Assembly (NCBI GenBank): GCA_900554205.1 | Contig: USGM01000020.1 | Span: 1-32,940 of the forward strand | Source: an uncultured Lachnospiraceae bacterium | GTDB lineage: Bacteria; Bacillota; Clostridia; Lachnospirales; Lachnospiraceae | Length of the DNA stretch: 32,940 nt | Reading direction: 5' to 3' | Shown: positions 25,874-32,940 of the stretch, piece by piece | Position numbering within the stretch: the stretch's first letter is position 1 | Layout of the letters: the number at the start of each line of letters is the position of its first letter | Notes under the pieces: model-generated | What the model was told of the DNA's origin: nothing | The model's input: the letters and a program-made list of their open reading frames with translations, nothing else | The model's database searches: none | Translations under genes and position numbers: made by a program

Positions 25874-25902
25874 ATTATATTGTTTTTCAAATAAAAAGTC
25901 AA
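25874..25902 (-). promoter_or_regulatory. Sigma-A promoter of the ATPase/DUF234 gene
   Basis: On the minus strand TTGACT (25902-25897), a 17-bp spacer and a perfect TATAAT (25879-25874) lie about 48 bp upstream of the ATG. Confidence 0.8.
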
Positions 25903-25921
25903 TATAAAGCAACACTTTTCT

Positions 25922-26307
25922 TCATCCCGAAACATCACCGATTTTCCCGAGTAAATTTCCAATACTGTGATACATTCCCGAATAAATGACAAGGGTCAAG
26001 TTTTATCAAATCCACATCAAAATTATCCCGACACACGAAATTTTCATCAACCTGAATATTCCTGATTTTGCAAAAAATGTAGTTGACTCTCCCGTAACCA
26101 CAGATTTTAACACCTCGCATTCATATATCCAGCGACTTGCCTCCAAAATGGGCACATCTAATCATTATCTTTTTCACTTGTAACACTTACCCATGTAATC
26201 GGAGCAAAGTTATGCGTTCCGTCCTCATTGTTCGTTCCAATGATAAAAGCAGGCTGAACACCCATTGAAAAGTGCGTACCTATCGATTTTCTCTTTACCG
26301 TTTTCAT
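25922..26307 (-). pseudogene. Flavin reductase-like (flavoredoxin family) pseudogene
   Basis: The ATG at 26307 begins MKTVKRKSIGTHFSMGVQPA, then FIIGTNNEDGTHNFAPITWV, the N-terminus of a flavin reductase family protein of about 190 residues. It stops after 49 codons at 26158. In another frame the next bases read LDVPILEASRWIYECEV and VTGESTTFF, then after further single-base shifts CKIRNIQVDENF and VIYSGMYHSIGNLLGKIGDV. So the middle (about 60-70 residues) is deleted and at least two frameshifts follow. The start codon abuts the Fic stop codon with no gap. FMN binding is impossible in this form. Confidence 0.8.
25930..26076. repeat. Long direct repeat, right copy
   Basis: About 147 bp matching 24,156-24,301, with one extra A and four substitutions. 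This copy lies within the flavin reductase pseudogene, so it is probably the ancestral location. Confidence 0.9.
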
Positions 26308-27447
26308 TTATGTATCTCTCCTCATTATCCCTAAATACTCCTCATAGGCAAACACCCTGTTTCTCGCGGCATTGGTTGTCTCCTGCAAAATTCCAATTTC
26401 CACAAGCTTCTTCACTGCTGTAGCCACGGTATTGTAGCTAATCTCTAATTCCTTGGCAGTTTTCTTAATATCAATAATCGGATATTGCTCAATATAATCA
26501 AAAACTGCTCGTAAATTGTCTTTGCTTCGAGTTGTTTTCGGCAGCTTTTCTATATTTCTATCATGCAACGCAGAAAGCTGACAAATTGCTTCCAAAGAAT
26601 CCGATGCGGCTTTACTCACCGCTTCCAAAAAGAATCTTATCCATTGTTCAAAGTTACCACTTCTTCTGACTTCACTAATTCTATCATAATATTCCACTTG
26701 GTTTTTTTTCAAGAAATAGGATATATAGATAACCGGCTTAGCCAGCAGCCCTTGTTCCATCAAATACAGTAATATCAGAAGTCTTCCGATCCTTCCATTT
26801 CCATCTAAAAAAGGATGTACCGTTTCAAACTGATAATGAATCAATGCCACTCGAATCAATGGATCATAATCCACGTTCTCATTGATAAACTTCTCCAAAT
26901 CAGACATCGCATTTTGCATATCTTCTACATTTGGCGGCACATATCTTGCATCTTTTAACGAGCAGTTGGCCGGTCCGATCCAATTTTGAGAATATCTAAA
27001 TTCCCCCGGCGTCTTATCCTGTCCACGAACCCCTTCCATTAGCACCTCATGCACTTCTCTTATCAATCTACAACATAACGGCAATTTTTCTAAACGTTTC
27101 AGCGCATACTGTGTTGCTTTCACATAATTGATCACATCCGAAACATCCAGATTTGTATTTGTTTCCACTTCCGGGTCCAGTACATCATCAAGAGTGCACT
27201 GTGTCCCTTCTATTTGTGAAGAAATCAATGCTTCCTTTCTTACATACATTGATATAAACAAATCAGCGTTGGAAATTAACTGTGATGCAGTATCAAGCTT
27301 TACGAGTTGTTTATTTGCGTCTACTAAGAGTCTCACGATTTCCTCATCCATTTCAATTTCCGGTATCGGCGGTAATGGATTTGGTTTAAATGATTGGTAA
27401 GCAGCCTCCCCTGTTAAATTGTCAACATATTTTCCTGCACGATTCAT
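26308..27447 (-). CDS. Fic-domain protein (class II, N-terminal inhibitory helix) with HTH
   Basis: The 379-residue protein has the Fic catalytic motif HPFLDGNGRIGR at about 211-222, which usually transfers AMP from ATP to a target Ser, Thr or Tyr. Upstream, SSQIEG at about 76-81 matches the S-x-x-x-E-G autoinhibitory helix of class II Fic proteins, whose Glu blocks ATP binding. A winged-helix-like C-terminus (IIDIKKTAKELEISYNTVAT) may bind DNA and regulate itself. GGGAG 6 nt before ATG 27447 sets the start; an upstream in-frame TTG at 27468 lacks one. It is not paired with an antitoxin gene, consistent with built-in inhibition. The only downstream neighbour is a pseudogene. Confidence 0.9.
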   Translation of the reverse strand: MNRAGKYVDNLTGEAAYQSFKPNPLPPIPEIEMDEEIVRLLVDANKQLVKLDTASQLISNADLFISMYVRKEALISSQIEGTQCTLDDVLDPEVETNTNLDVSDVINYVKATQYALKRLEKLPLCCRLIREVHEVLMEGVRGQDKTPGEFRYSQNWIGPANCSLKDARYVPPNVEDMQNAMSDLEKFINENVDYDPLIRVALIHYQFETVHPFLDGNGRIGRLLILLYLMEQGLLAKPVIYISYFLKKNQVEYYDRISEVRRSGNFEQWIRFFLEAVSKAASDSLEAICQLSALHDRNIEKLPKTTRSKDNLRAVFDYIEQYPIIDIKKTAKELEISYNTVATAVKKLVEIGILQETTNAARNRVFAYEEYLGIMRRDT

Positions 27448-27513
27448 ATAATTCTCCCTGTTTTGCAAAACAAAATACTTGCCTGATTATGCAGGCAGAA
27501 ATTTTTTACCTCA

Positions 27514-27607
27514 TTTTGAAATACATACACTTATTATATCCTGCTTATTTCAAAAAGTCACATAGTTTTTGAAATAAAAACAAGTTTCGCACAATCTAAT
27601 TTCAAAA
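27514..27607. promoter_or_regulatory. Four-half-site operator region upstream of the Fic gene
   Basis: TTTTGAAATA or its complement occurs at 27514-27523 (+), 27546-27555 (-), 27567-27576 (+) and 27598-27607 (-, one mismatch). Alternate copies give two similar inverted pairs, and the middle two extend to a 12-bp perfect inverted repeat with a 9-bp spacer (27545-27577). A minus-strand TATAAT at 27538-27533 lies within the array, about 86 bp before the Fic ATG, though no good -35 is seen. Confidence 0.5.
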
Positions 27608-27615
27608 AGTATGAA

Positions 27616-27847
27616 GGAGGCTCTTACAAGCAAGCTTGTATCGCCTCTCACCACATTCTTGAGAAATGCAGCTCGATTCCGCTTTGCATTCCGTCCGTGC
27701 TCAACCTCCAAATGCTTCGCATTCCGTCCGTGCCCAACCGCCAAATGCTTCGCATTCGTCGGTTGCACGGCTTTCGCCTTATAGTCCCCGCATAAAAAGG
27801 AGGCTCTTACAAGCAAGCTTGTATCGCCTCTTTTTTATGTGGGGACT
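27616..27847. repeat. Non-coding repeat cassette between spoIVB and the Fic gene
   Basis: An identical 32-bp sequence that folds around ACAAGC-AA-GCTTGT occurs at 27616-27647 and 27799-27830. Between them a 33-bp unit is tandemly repeated (27687-27719 and 27720-27752, three or so differences) with a fragment of a third. It is open in minus sense as 11-residue repeats (NAKHLAVGHGR-like), but codon context and the hairpins argue that it is an interspersed repeat, not a gene. The rest of the 408-bp gap from 27448 holds the Fic control region. Confidence 0.75.
27783..27847. terminator. Large hairpin terminator downstream of spoIVB
   Basis: Arms 27783-27804 and 27826-27847 pair at 20 of 22 positions. 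They enclose the small ACAAGC/GCTTGT hairpin and carry A- and T-tracts inside the stem. It lies 8 bp after the spoIVB stop codon. The symmetry would let it stop transcription from either side. Confidence 0.75.
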
Positions 27848-27855
27848 GCACGGAC

Positions 27856-29244
27856 TCAATGCTCCAGCATGTTTTCAATAAAGATTCCGTATCCTCTGGT
27901 GCTGTCCTGGACGAGGACGTGGGTGACTGCGCCGATGATCTTGCCGTTCTGGATGATGGGGCTGCCGCTCATTCCCTGGACGATGCCGCCGGTGAGCTCC
28001 AGCAGGTCAGGGTCCGTCACCTTTAATTCGATTCCACGGTTTACGTTGTCGTGGTCAAGGTGGATGTCCGTGACCTCGATGTCATAGTATTTCGTCGTTC
28101 CGTCCACCGTGCAGAGAATCTGCGCCGCCCCGCGCTGGATCTCCTGCTTTAAACCGATCGGAAGCGCATCCCTTGTTCCGAGCGCCAGCGCCTTAGAATT
28201 ACAGGTGCCAAAGATGCCCTGCGTGCTGTTTTTCGTGATGGTTCCTAAAATATGAGAGTCCGAGTAGACGATCAGCCCGGTCATCTCTCCGGGATTGCCG
28301 ACCGTGCCCTTCTTGATGTCAATAATGCTCGTCTCATAAAGCGTTCCTCCGTCCACATGCATCAGTGTGCTTGTGTCCACATCATTGATTCCATGTCCGA
28401 GCGCCCCAAAATTTCCATGGCTGTCAATGTAGGTCATTGTTCCGACACCCTGCGCATTATCTCTGATCCAGACACCGATCTTATAGCTCCCGCTCTCGTC
28501 CTTCTCCGGCTGAATCGCCACCTCCATGGTCTCGCCATTCCGCTCCACCGTCAAAACGACCGGATTTCCTCCGCTCTCCTCGACCATTTTGATCACTTCA
28601 TCCTTCTTTTCCACATCTGTTCCGTTGACCTTACGGATATAATCGCCGGACTTCACAATATTTTTTCCGGGCGAACAGCTCACGCCGCCCTCACCCTGAA
28701 ACTCGCCCGTTCCGACGACGAGAACACCGTCCGTCTCGATATAGATGCCGATCGGCGTTCCCACAGGTATCAGCTCCTGATCCTCGATGACCCGGATGCC
28801 TACCTGCTTCACCGGGAGAAATCCGAACAGCTTCACCTGCATCTGATAGGAGGACTGCGCATCCATCTTCATAGTGACAGTCTTACTCAGGTCAATGTCT
28901 ACGGCTCCCTCCGGTATGTTGCTCTTCCCGCCCTCACTTACGCTGACAATATCCGCCTTCGCCGGGATACCCAGTCGAAAGGATTCCTCTTCCCCGGCGC
29001 GGACATTGATGACCGAGGGAATGCTGCTGTCTATATAATAGCAGACCATCCCCGTGAGAAATGCACAGCTGATGACAAGAAGCGCCACAAGCATTGCCCG
29101 GTAAATTTTCAGCCGCCTGACTCTTGCCTTCCAGTTCTGGAGAATGACGACCATCTCCCCGCCCGCCTGAGCCTTGATTTCTGCCTGCTCCCGGCTTCCG
29201 CCTGCTTCCTTGTCCCTGCCCTTTTCCTCTATTTCTCTATCCAT
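27856..29244 (-). CDS. spoIVB: SpoIVB peptidase (sporulation sigma-K checkpoint protease)
   Basis: The 462-residue protein has an N-terminal cytoplasmic charged stretch (about 45 residues), one membrane span (about 48-70), a PDZ domain (about 180-265; GDYIRKVNGTDV) and a C-terminal S55 peptidase domain. That domain carries the His context GALGHGINDVDTS and the serine motif GMSGSPIIQNGKIIGAVTHV near 424. In Bacillus SpoIVB is made in the forespore, crosses to the intermembrane space and cleaves SpoIVFA to release pro-sigma-K processing. It follows recN, the usual Clostridia order. GAGGAG lies about 10 nt before the ATG. The N-terminus appears somewhat longer than in Bacillus. Confidence 0.95.
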   Translation of the reverse strand: MDREIEEKGRDKEAGGSREQAEIKAQAGGEMVVILQNWKARVRRLKIYRAMLVALLVISCAFLTGMVCYYIDSSIPSVINVRAGEEESFRLGIPAKADIVSVSEGGKSNIPEGAVDIDLSKTVTMKMDAQSSYQMQVKLFGFLPVKQVGIRVIEDQELIPVGTPIGIYIETDGVLVVGTGEFQGEGGVSCSPGKNIVKSGDYIRKVNGTDVEKKDEVIKMVEESGGNPVVLTVERNGETMEVAIQPEKDESGSYKIGVWIRDNAQGVGTMTYIDSHGNFGALGHGINDVDTSTLMHVDGGTLYETSIIDIKKGTVGNPGEMTGLIVYSDSHILGTITKNSTQGIFGTCNSKALALGTRDALPIGLKQEIQRGAAQILCTVDGTTKYYDIEVTDIHLDHDNVNRGIELKVTDPDLLELTGGIVQGMSGSPIIQNGKIIGAVTHVLVQDSTRGYGIFIENMLEH

Positions 29245-29277
29245 ACTCTACACGCTCCTCAAATACAAACCATACAA

Positions 29278-29302
29278 AAAGAGACCCTGCCAAGGTCTCT
29301 TT
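29278..29302 (-). terminator. Terminator of the argR-recN unit
   Basis: AAAGAGACC (29278-29286) pairs with GGTCTCTTT (29294-29302) around a 7-nt loop, followed in minus sense by a T-tract. It lies 28 bp after the recN stop codon. Confidence 0.85.
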
Positions 29303-29330
29303 GCATTTGTCGTATATAGTATAGGTTTTT

Positions 29331-31016
29331 TTAATCTTTTTTATGCTGCTTTGCCTGTCTGCGCATCTCTCTCGCATTGGATAAGGCCGCCTCGGAAAGT
29401 GCATCACTGCCGAGCAGTCTCGCAAGCTCGCAGAGAGCTTCTTCCTCCTCCAGCAGCCGGATATCCGTAATGGTATTTTCTCCCGTGCTGCTTTTTTCAA
29501 TACAAAAATGTCTGTCCGCCATCGCCGCAATCTGCGGAAGATGCGTGATACAGATGACCTGATGCGCATGGGCAAGCGTATCCAGCTGCTCTGATACACG
29601 CCATGCCGTGCGGCCGCTGATTCCCGTATCAATCTCGTCAAAAATGAGCGTGTCGATCTCGTCCCTTCCCGCCAGCACTGTCTTGATCGCCAGCATGATA
29701 CGGGACAGTTCACCGCCGCTTGCGACCTGACCGAGCGGCTTCAATGCCTCCCCGGGATTCGTCGAGATCAGGAACTCCACATCATCCCAGCCCTTCGATG
29801 TCATATTCTGCTCGGGGCGCACCGCAATTTCAAATTCTACCGTGAGAAAATTCAGGTGGACAAGGGCATCCCTAAGCTGTCCCTGTAGAATCACGGCATT
29901 TTTCTGTCTGATCTGTGTCAGCTTCGCACACGCCTCCTTCAATCCCTCCTCCGCCTTTGCCAGCTGCTCTGTAAGCTCCCTGATATAAACGTCGTAATCC
30001 GTCAGCTTCTCCAGAAGCTTCTGCCTTTCCTGACCATAGCGGATCACATCCTCAATCGTGTTTCCGTATTTACCCTTTAAATGATTCAGCAGATTCAAAC
30101 GCTCCTCGACAGAAGCGAAATCCTCCTCATCAAACTCACAGTCGCTCAGATACTCCGCGACATCCCTGTTGTAATCCGCAAGCAAGTTGTCGATTTCTGC
30201 CAGCTGTCCTTCCAGTTCCTCGATCCTCGGGTCAAAGGCTGTTACCCCTCTGATGGCGCGCAGCGCACGGCTGAGCGCACCTCCCGCACCTCCCTCGCTG
30301 TCGTTCCCCGTCATCTGGTAGCTCTCGGACAGGCTCTCCGTAATCTTCTTGCTGTTGCTCATGATACGATAGCGCTGCTCCAGCTCCTCATCCTCGCCCG
30401 GCACAAGTCTGGCTTCCTCGATCTCCTGCCACTCAAACTCGGCGAGAGACTGTTCCTTCGCCTTTGTCTCCTCGTCCATTGTCCCGCCGGACAGTTCCTT
30501 TTTCAGGCGCCTGCACGTCTCAAATTCCTCCTCCACTGCCCGCGCCGCGCCCTCATACTCCGCTCCGCAGAAGGAATCGAGGATTTCCATATGCTTCTTT
30601 TTGTTCAATAGAGACTGGTGCTCGTGCTGCCCGTGAATATCAATCAGAATCTCCGCCAGCTCCCTGACCTGCTTCGCCGTGACGGTCTCCCCGTTGATCT
30701 TGCAGACGCTCTTGCCGACCTGCATCTTACGGCTGATAATGACCATCCCGTCCTCCGATGCATCCAGTTCCATCTGTGCGAGCTTCTCCCGCACCCTTTC
30801 ACTGTCCGCGTCGAAGACCAGCTCCACCAGAGCGCTGTCCGCACCCTTCCGCAGCATTTCCTTCTCGAACTTTCCGCCCAGCGCAAGATTGACGCTGCCG
30901 ATCAGCAGGGATTTACCCGCGCCCGTCTCACCGGTCAGAATATTCAGCCCTCTTCCGAATTCTACCTCTGTCTCTTCCATCAGAGCAAAATTTTTCACAT
31001 GTAAACTTTGCAGCAT
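29331..31016 (-). CDS. recN: DNA repair protein RecN
   Basis: The 561-residue SMC-like ATPase has Walker A GETGAGKS at 29-36, two long coiled-coil arms (about 150-370) and the C-terminal signature SGGELSRIMLAIK with Walker B TLIFDEIDTGISG and ITHLPQIAA. RecN binds single-strand DNA ends and aids double-strand break repair. The frame is open to 31034 by a TTG, but ATG 31016 has GGGGAG 8 nt upstream and starts the family's MLxxLxVKNFAL. It follows argR by 22 bp, so the two are likely co-transcribed. Confidence 0.96.
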   Translation of the reverse strand: MLQSLHVKNFALMEETEVEFGRGLNILTGETGAGKSLLIGSVNLALGGKFEKEMLRKGADSALVELVFDADSERVREKLAQMELDASEDGMVIISRKMQVGKSVCKINGETVTAKQVRELAEILIDIHGQHEHQSLLNKKKHMEILDSFCGAEYEGAARAVEEEFETCRRLKKELSGGTMDEETKAKEQSLAEFEWQEIEEARLVPGEDEELEQRYRIMSNSKKITESLSESYQMTGNDSEGGAGGALSRALRAIRGVTAFDPRIEELEGQLAEIDNLLADYNRDVAEYLSDCEFDEEDFASVEERLNLLNHLKGKYGNTIEDVIRYGQERQKLLEKLTDYDVYIRELTEQLAKAEEGLKEACAKLTQIRQKNAVILQGQLRDALVHLNFLTVEFEIAVRPEQNMTSKGWDDVEFLISTNPGEALKPLGQVASGGELSRIMLAIKTVLAGRDEIDTLIFDEIDTGISGRTAWRVSEQLDTLAHAHQVICITHLPQIAAMADRHFCIEKSSTGENTITDIRLLEEEEALCELARLLGSDALSEAALSNAREMRRQAKQHKKD

Positions 31017-31038
31017 TTTATCTTCTCCCCACAATGCC

Positions 31039-31491
31039 TCAATGGCGGTCAGCCTTTACCAGTCCCTGTATCCTCTCCATCAGTGCCCTCGTCTCCTCCA
31101 CGCTTCTCACCGCGGCAAAGATCGTGTCGTCACCGGCTATGCAGCCGACCAGCTCCGAAAATTTCAGCGCATCCAGCGCAGCGGCTACCGCCATCGCCAT
31201 GCCGGAGACCGTTTTGATGACAAGAATATTCTGCGCCATATCCATAGAGACATACCCGGCTTTCAGCACACGGATATATTTGTCTCCCATGTGACCGTCC
31301 TCCTGTTTTAGGACGGCATATTTCTGCTTGCCGCTTCCGGCGGGAACCTTCGTCAGCCTCAGCTCCCGGATATCTCTGGAAACCGTCGCCTGAGTCACGG
31401 CAAAGCCGGCATCCCGGAGCCTTGCCGCCAGCTCCTCCTGCGTCATACCGCGCGCCTTGCGCGCACGGATCAGATTTTCCTGAAAGCTCAT
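31039..31491 (-). CDS. argR: Arginine repressor ArgR
   Basis: The 150-residue protein has the ArgR winged helix-turn-helix with the SR recognition pair (TQATVSRDIREL, about 34-45). The C-terminal oligomerisation domain has GCIAGDDTIF, where GDD (about 120-122) binds arginine. Hexameric ArgR represses arginine biosynthesis and in many species aids catabolism. AAAGGAG lies 8-9 nt upstream of the ATG. It precedes recN, as is common in Clostridia. The base composition changes sharply just upstream (see the acyltransferase). Confidence 0.95.
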   Translation of the reverse strand: MSFQENLIRARKARGMTQEELAARLRDAGFAVTQATVSRDIRELRLTKVPAGSGKQKYAVLKQEDGHMGDKYIRVLKAGYVSMDMAQNILVIKTVSGMAMAVAAALDALKFSELVGCIAGDDTIFAAVRSVEETRALMERIQGLVKADRH

Positions 31492-31585
31492 CGCCGCTCT
31501 CCTTTCTGTTTTCTGTCCTCATCGTAGCGCATTCTGCGGTGGCAGGCAAGAAAAGCTCTCGGGATTTGCGCAACGGACGGTTGCA

Positions 31586-32869
31586 TCAGCCGTTTTTCGC
31601 GGCCCTTTCGGCGCGTTTGAGCTTGTAGAGCTCCTCGGCGGCGAGCCGCGTCTTGGCGACCACATCGCCCTTCCCCTGCGGGAAGCAGTAGTAGAGCACG
31701 TCGCGGTCGCCGATGCAGATCATGTCGCCCAGCTCATACCAGAAGTAGTCGGCGTAGAGACTGTAGCTGGTCTCGGGCTTCTGCGTGAAGTCCAGTTTTC
31801 CGCCGCAGCCCGTGAGGCGGAAGCCGTTCGCATCGTGGCGCAGGCGGCCCTCGCCGACGCGGCAGATCTGCCGGAAGTTGACCATCACGCAGATGCTCAC
31901 CGGAGCGTCGAGCAGATAGCTGCCCTGCTCCAGCTCCTCGCGCACGCACGCGCGTTCCCACGCATACCAGTCGGGAACATGGGTGAATTTCGCCTCAGCG
32001 TTCTCACATTCGAGCGCGCCCAGCTCCGTCAGGCGGTAGCGCACGCCGCAGTCGCGGCAGATAAGCTCCGTGCCGCGGCCCTCCGTTTCGCCCTCGGTGC
32101 CGCAGTGCGGGCATTTGTAGAGCACGCGGTTGAGACCGTCGGCGCGGAACGGCTCGTTCACGATGACGCCGTTTTCCTGCTGCCAGCGGAAGTTATCAAA
32201 GGAAAATTCATCCGCGAGCAGCGCGTTGATCTCGTCCGCGCTCTTTTCCGCGGCCTCCTCGGGTGAGAGCAGATAGCGCAGTTCCGCGGAGACATTGACC
32301 CTGCGGTTCTGCAGTCCGTTGTAGAGCGGGTCGCGCGCGAACGCGCCGCAGGTACGCAGCAGCACGACCGGCACACCGAGCGCCTTGACGCACTTGCCGA
32401 GGCTCTCCGGCAGCGGCGTGGCCGTGCCGTCGAAGCTGTAGCTCGCCTCGGGGTAGAGCAGCACAGACGTTTTGAGCGTCCGCACGCAGTAGAGCATGTC
32501 GCGCACGAGCGCCGCGTCCGAACAGAACTTGCGCGTGGGGATGCAGCCGACGCTGCGCATCAGCCACTCCTTGCCGACAAAGCCGTCCGACGTGCAGACG
32601 ATGTTGAACGGGCGCGGGTACAGCACCGCCTCCGCGATTTTGAGGTCGAGAAAGCACGAGTGGTTCATCAGGACAAGGCAGGGCTCATCGCTTTTGATCT
32701 GCGCCATGCCGATCTTCTCGCAGTGGAAATGCGTCGCCAGAAGGTCGGGCGCGGAGGCTGCGCGCAGGACCGTCCGGAACAGGAGCGACGGCTTTTTCGG
32801 CTTTTTGTGCACCTGCGGCGGCTGGGCAAGCGCCTGTTCATATGTCATATCGACGACTTTAATTTTCAT
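31586..32869 (-). CDS. PlsC-like acyltransferase with zinc-ribbon C-terminal region
   Basis: The 427-residue protein has the glycerolipid acyltransferase motif NHSCFLD (NHx4D, about 69-75) and the YPEAS segment that corresponds to the FPEG block, so it may acylate a lysophospholipid or similar acceptor. Around 250-280 a zinc ribbon (CPHCG...CRDCG) begins a second domain of about 160 residues not usual in PlsC. GC content is far above neighbouring genes: 42 of 60 bases at 31,621-31,680, against 31 of 60 at 30,001-30,060 in recN. The ATG overlaps the upstream stop codon by 11 bp, so translation is likely coupled. No terminator or argR promoter was identified in the 94-bp gap. Confidence 0.75.
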   Translation of the reverse strand: MKIKVVDMTYEQALAQPPQVHKKPKKPSLLFRTVLRAASAPDLLATHFHCEKIGMAQIKSDEPCLVLMNHSCFLDLKIAEAVLYPRPFNIVCTSDGFVGKEWLMRSVGCIPTRKFCSDAALVRDMLYCVRTLKTSVLLYPEASYSFDGTATPLPESLGKCVKALGVPVVLLRTCGAFARDPLYNGLQNRRVNVSAELRYLLSPEEAAEKSADEINALLADEFSFDNFRWQQENGVIVNEPFRADGLNRVLYKCPHCGTEGETEGRGTELICRDCGVRYRLTELGALECENAEAKFTHVPDWYAWERACVREELEQGSYLLDAPVSICVMVNFRQICRVGEGRLRHDANGFRLTGCGGKLDFTQKPETSYSLYADYFWYELGDMICIGDRDVLYYCFPQGKGDVVAKTRLAAEELYKLKRAERAAKNG

Positions 32870-32940
32870 TGGGCTTCTCCGGCACCACGTGCACGTTCAG
32901 GTGATCATAGGTCATCTCCACGCCGTGCTTCCCGAATGCG
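32859..32940 (-). CDS. C-terminal fragment of an upstream gene (runs off right edge)
   Basis: The last 26 or so codons read FGKHGVEMTYDHLNVHVVPE, then KPNEN and TAA at 32861-32859. The stop overlaps the acyltransferase start (ATGAAAATTAA). The composition is GC-rich like its neighbour. Too little is visible to name a family. Confidence 0.55.
   Translation of the reverse strand, partial: AFGKHGVEMTYDHLNVHVVPEKPNEN

Noticed and set aside
24156..26076. Insertion sequence or integrative element with its own transposase or integrase
   Set aside because: The direct repeats are long, but no transposase or recombinase gene and no terminal inverted repeats were found between them.
27550..27816. 88-codon minus-strand frame with 11-residue repeats
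   Set aside because: It merely translates the non-coding tandem repeat and hairpins; no ribosome-binding site and the flanks are regulatory.
27616..27830. CRISPR array
   Set aside because: Only two 33-bp units adjacent without spacers and two distant hairpins; no repeat-spacer pattern and no cas genes.
28252..29319. 355-codon plus-strand open frame
   Set aside because: It is antisense to spoIVB, which has unmistakable PDZ and S55 peptidase motifs; the plus-strand product has no family features and no ribosome-binding site was seen.

Overview
The window looks like a chromosome segment from an anaerobic, spore-forming member of the Clostridia, most likely a Lachnospiraceae-type gut bacterium. 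The support is a linked argR-recN-spoIVB block (SpoIVB is found only in endospore formers), a DUF4003-type protein, short Gram-positive Shine-Dalgarno sites and consensus sigma-A promoters. Nearly all genes are on the minus strand. The assignment is by gene content only; no rRNA or marker gene is present.

Layout. (1) 1-16,874: one tightly packed minus-strand operon of at least eleven genes, running off the left edge. In transcription order it encodes a membrane-spanning von Willebrand A (vWA) lipoprotein, a giant tubulin/FtsZ-like protein, an unrecognised 610-residue protein, a small beta-sandwich-like protein, a zinc-ribbon TRAFAC-like GTPase, a tail-anchored protein resembling GTPase-associated protein 1, a HerA/FtsK-type ATPase, an HExxH metallopeptidase-like protein, a 49-residue protein, a zinc-ribbon membrane protein and the start of a Sel1-repeat protein. 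A perfect-spaced sigma-A promoter (TTGAAA-17-TATAAT) lies upstream. Divergent from it is an XRE-type regulator, with an 8-bp inverted repeat between them. (2) 17,413-18,399: a DUF4003-type gene. (3) 18,526-22,040: an ABC exporter operon (ATPase, adaptor, MacB-like permease) with its own promoter overlapped by a palindrome. (4) 22,254-24,138: a lipoprotein gene and a small XRE regulator with overlapping divergent promoters. (5) 24,154-27,850: a scrambled accessory stretch with an ATPase/DUF234 gene flanked by two copies of the 3' end of a dead flavin-reductase gene, a Fic-domain protein, and a non-coding repeat cassette. (6) 27,856-31,491: spoIVB, recN, argR. (7) 31,586-32,940: markedly GC-rich DNA with a PlsC-like acyltransferase and the end of another gene.

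The most interesting part is the first operon. Its parts point to a membrane-linked NTP-driven machine. The vWA lipoprotein could sense something outside and pass it through its membrane segment to a cytoplasmic tubulin-like polymer and a GTPase with its partner. A HerA-type motor and a peptidase-like protein could be the downstream effectors. Tubulin-like, double-GTPase and GTPase-associated domains have been catalogued in predicted bacterial conflict and signalling systems, but I know of no experimental description of this particular gene set. The function is inference; the gene content and order are read from the sequence.
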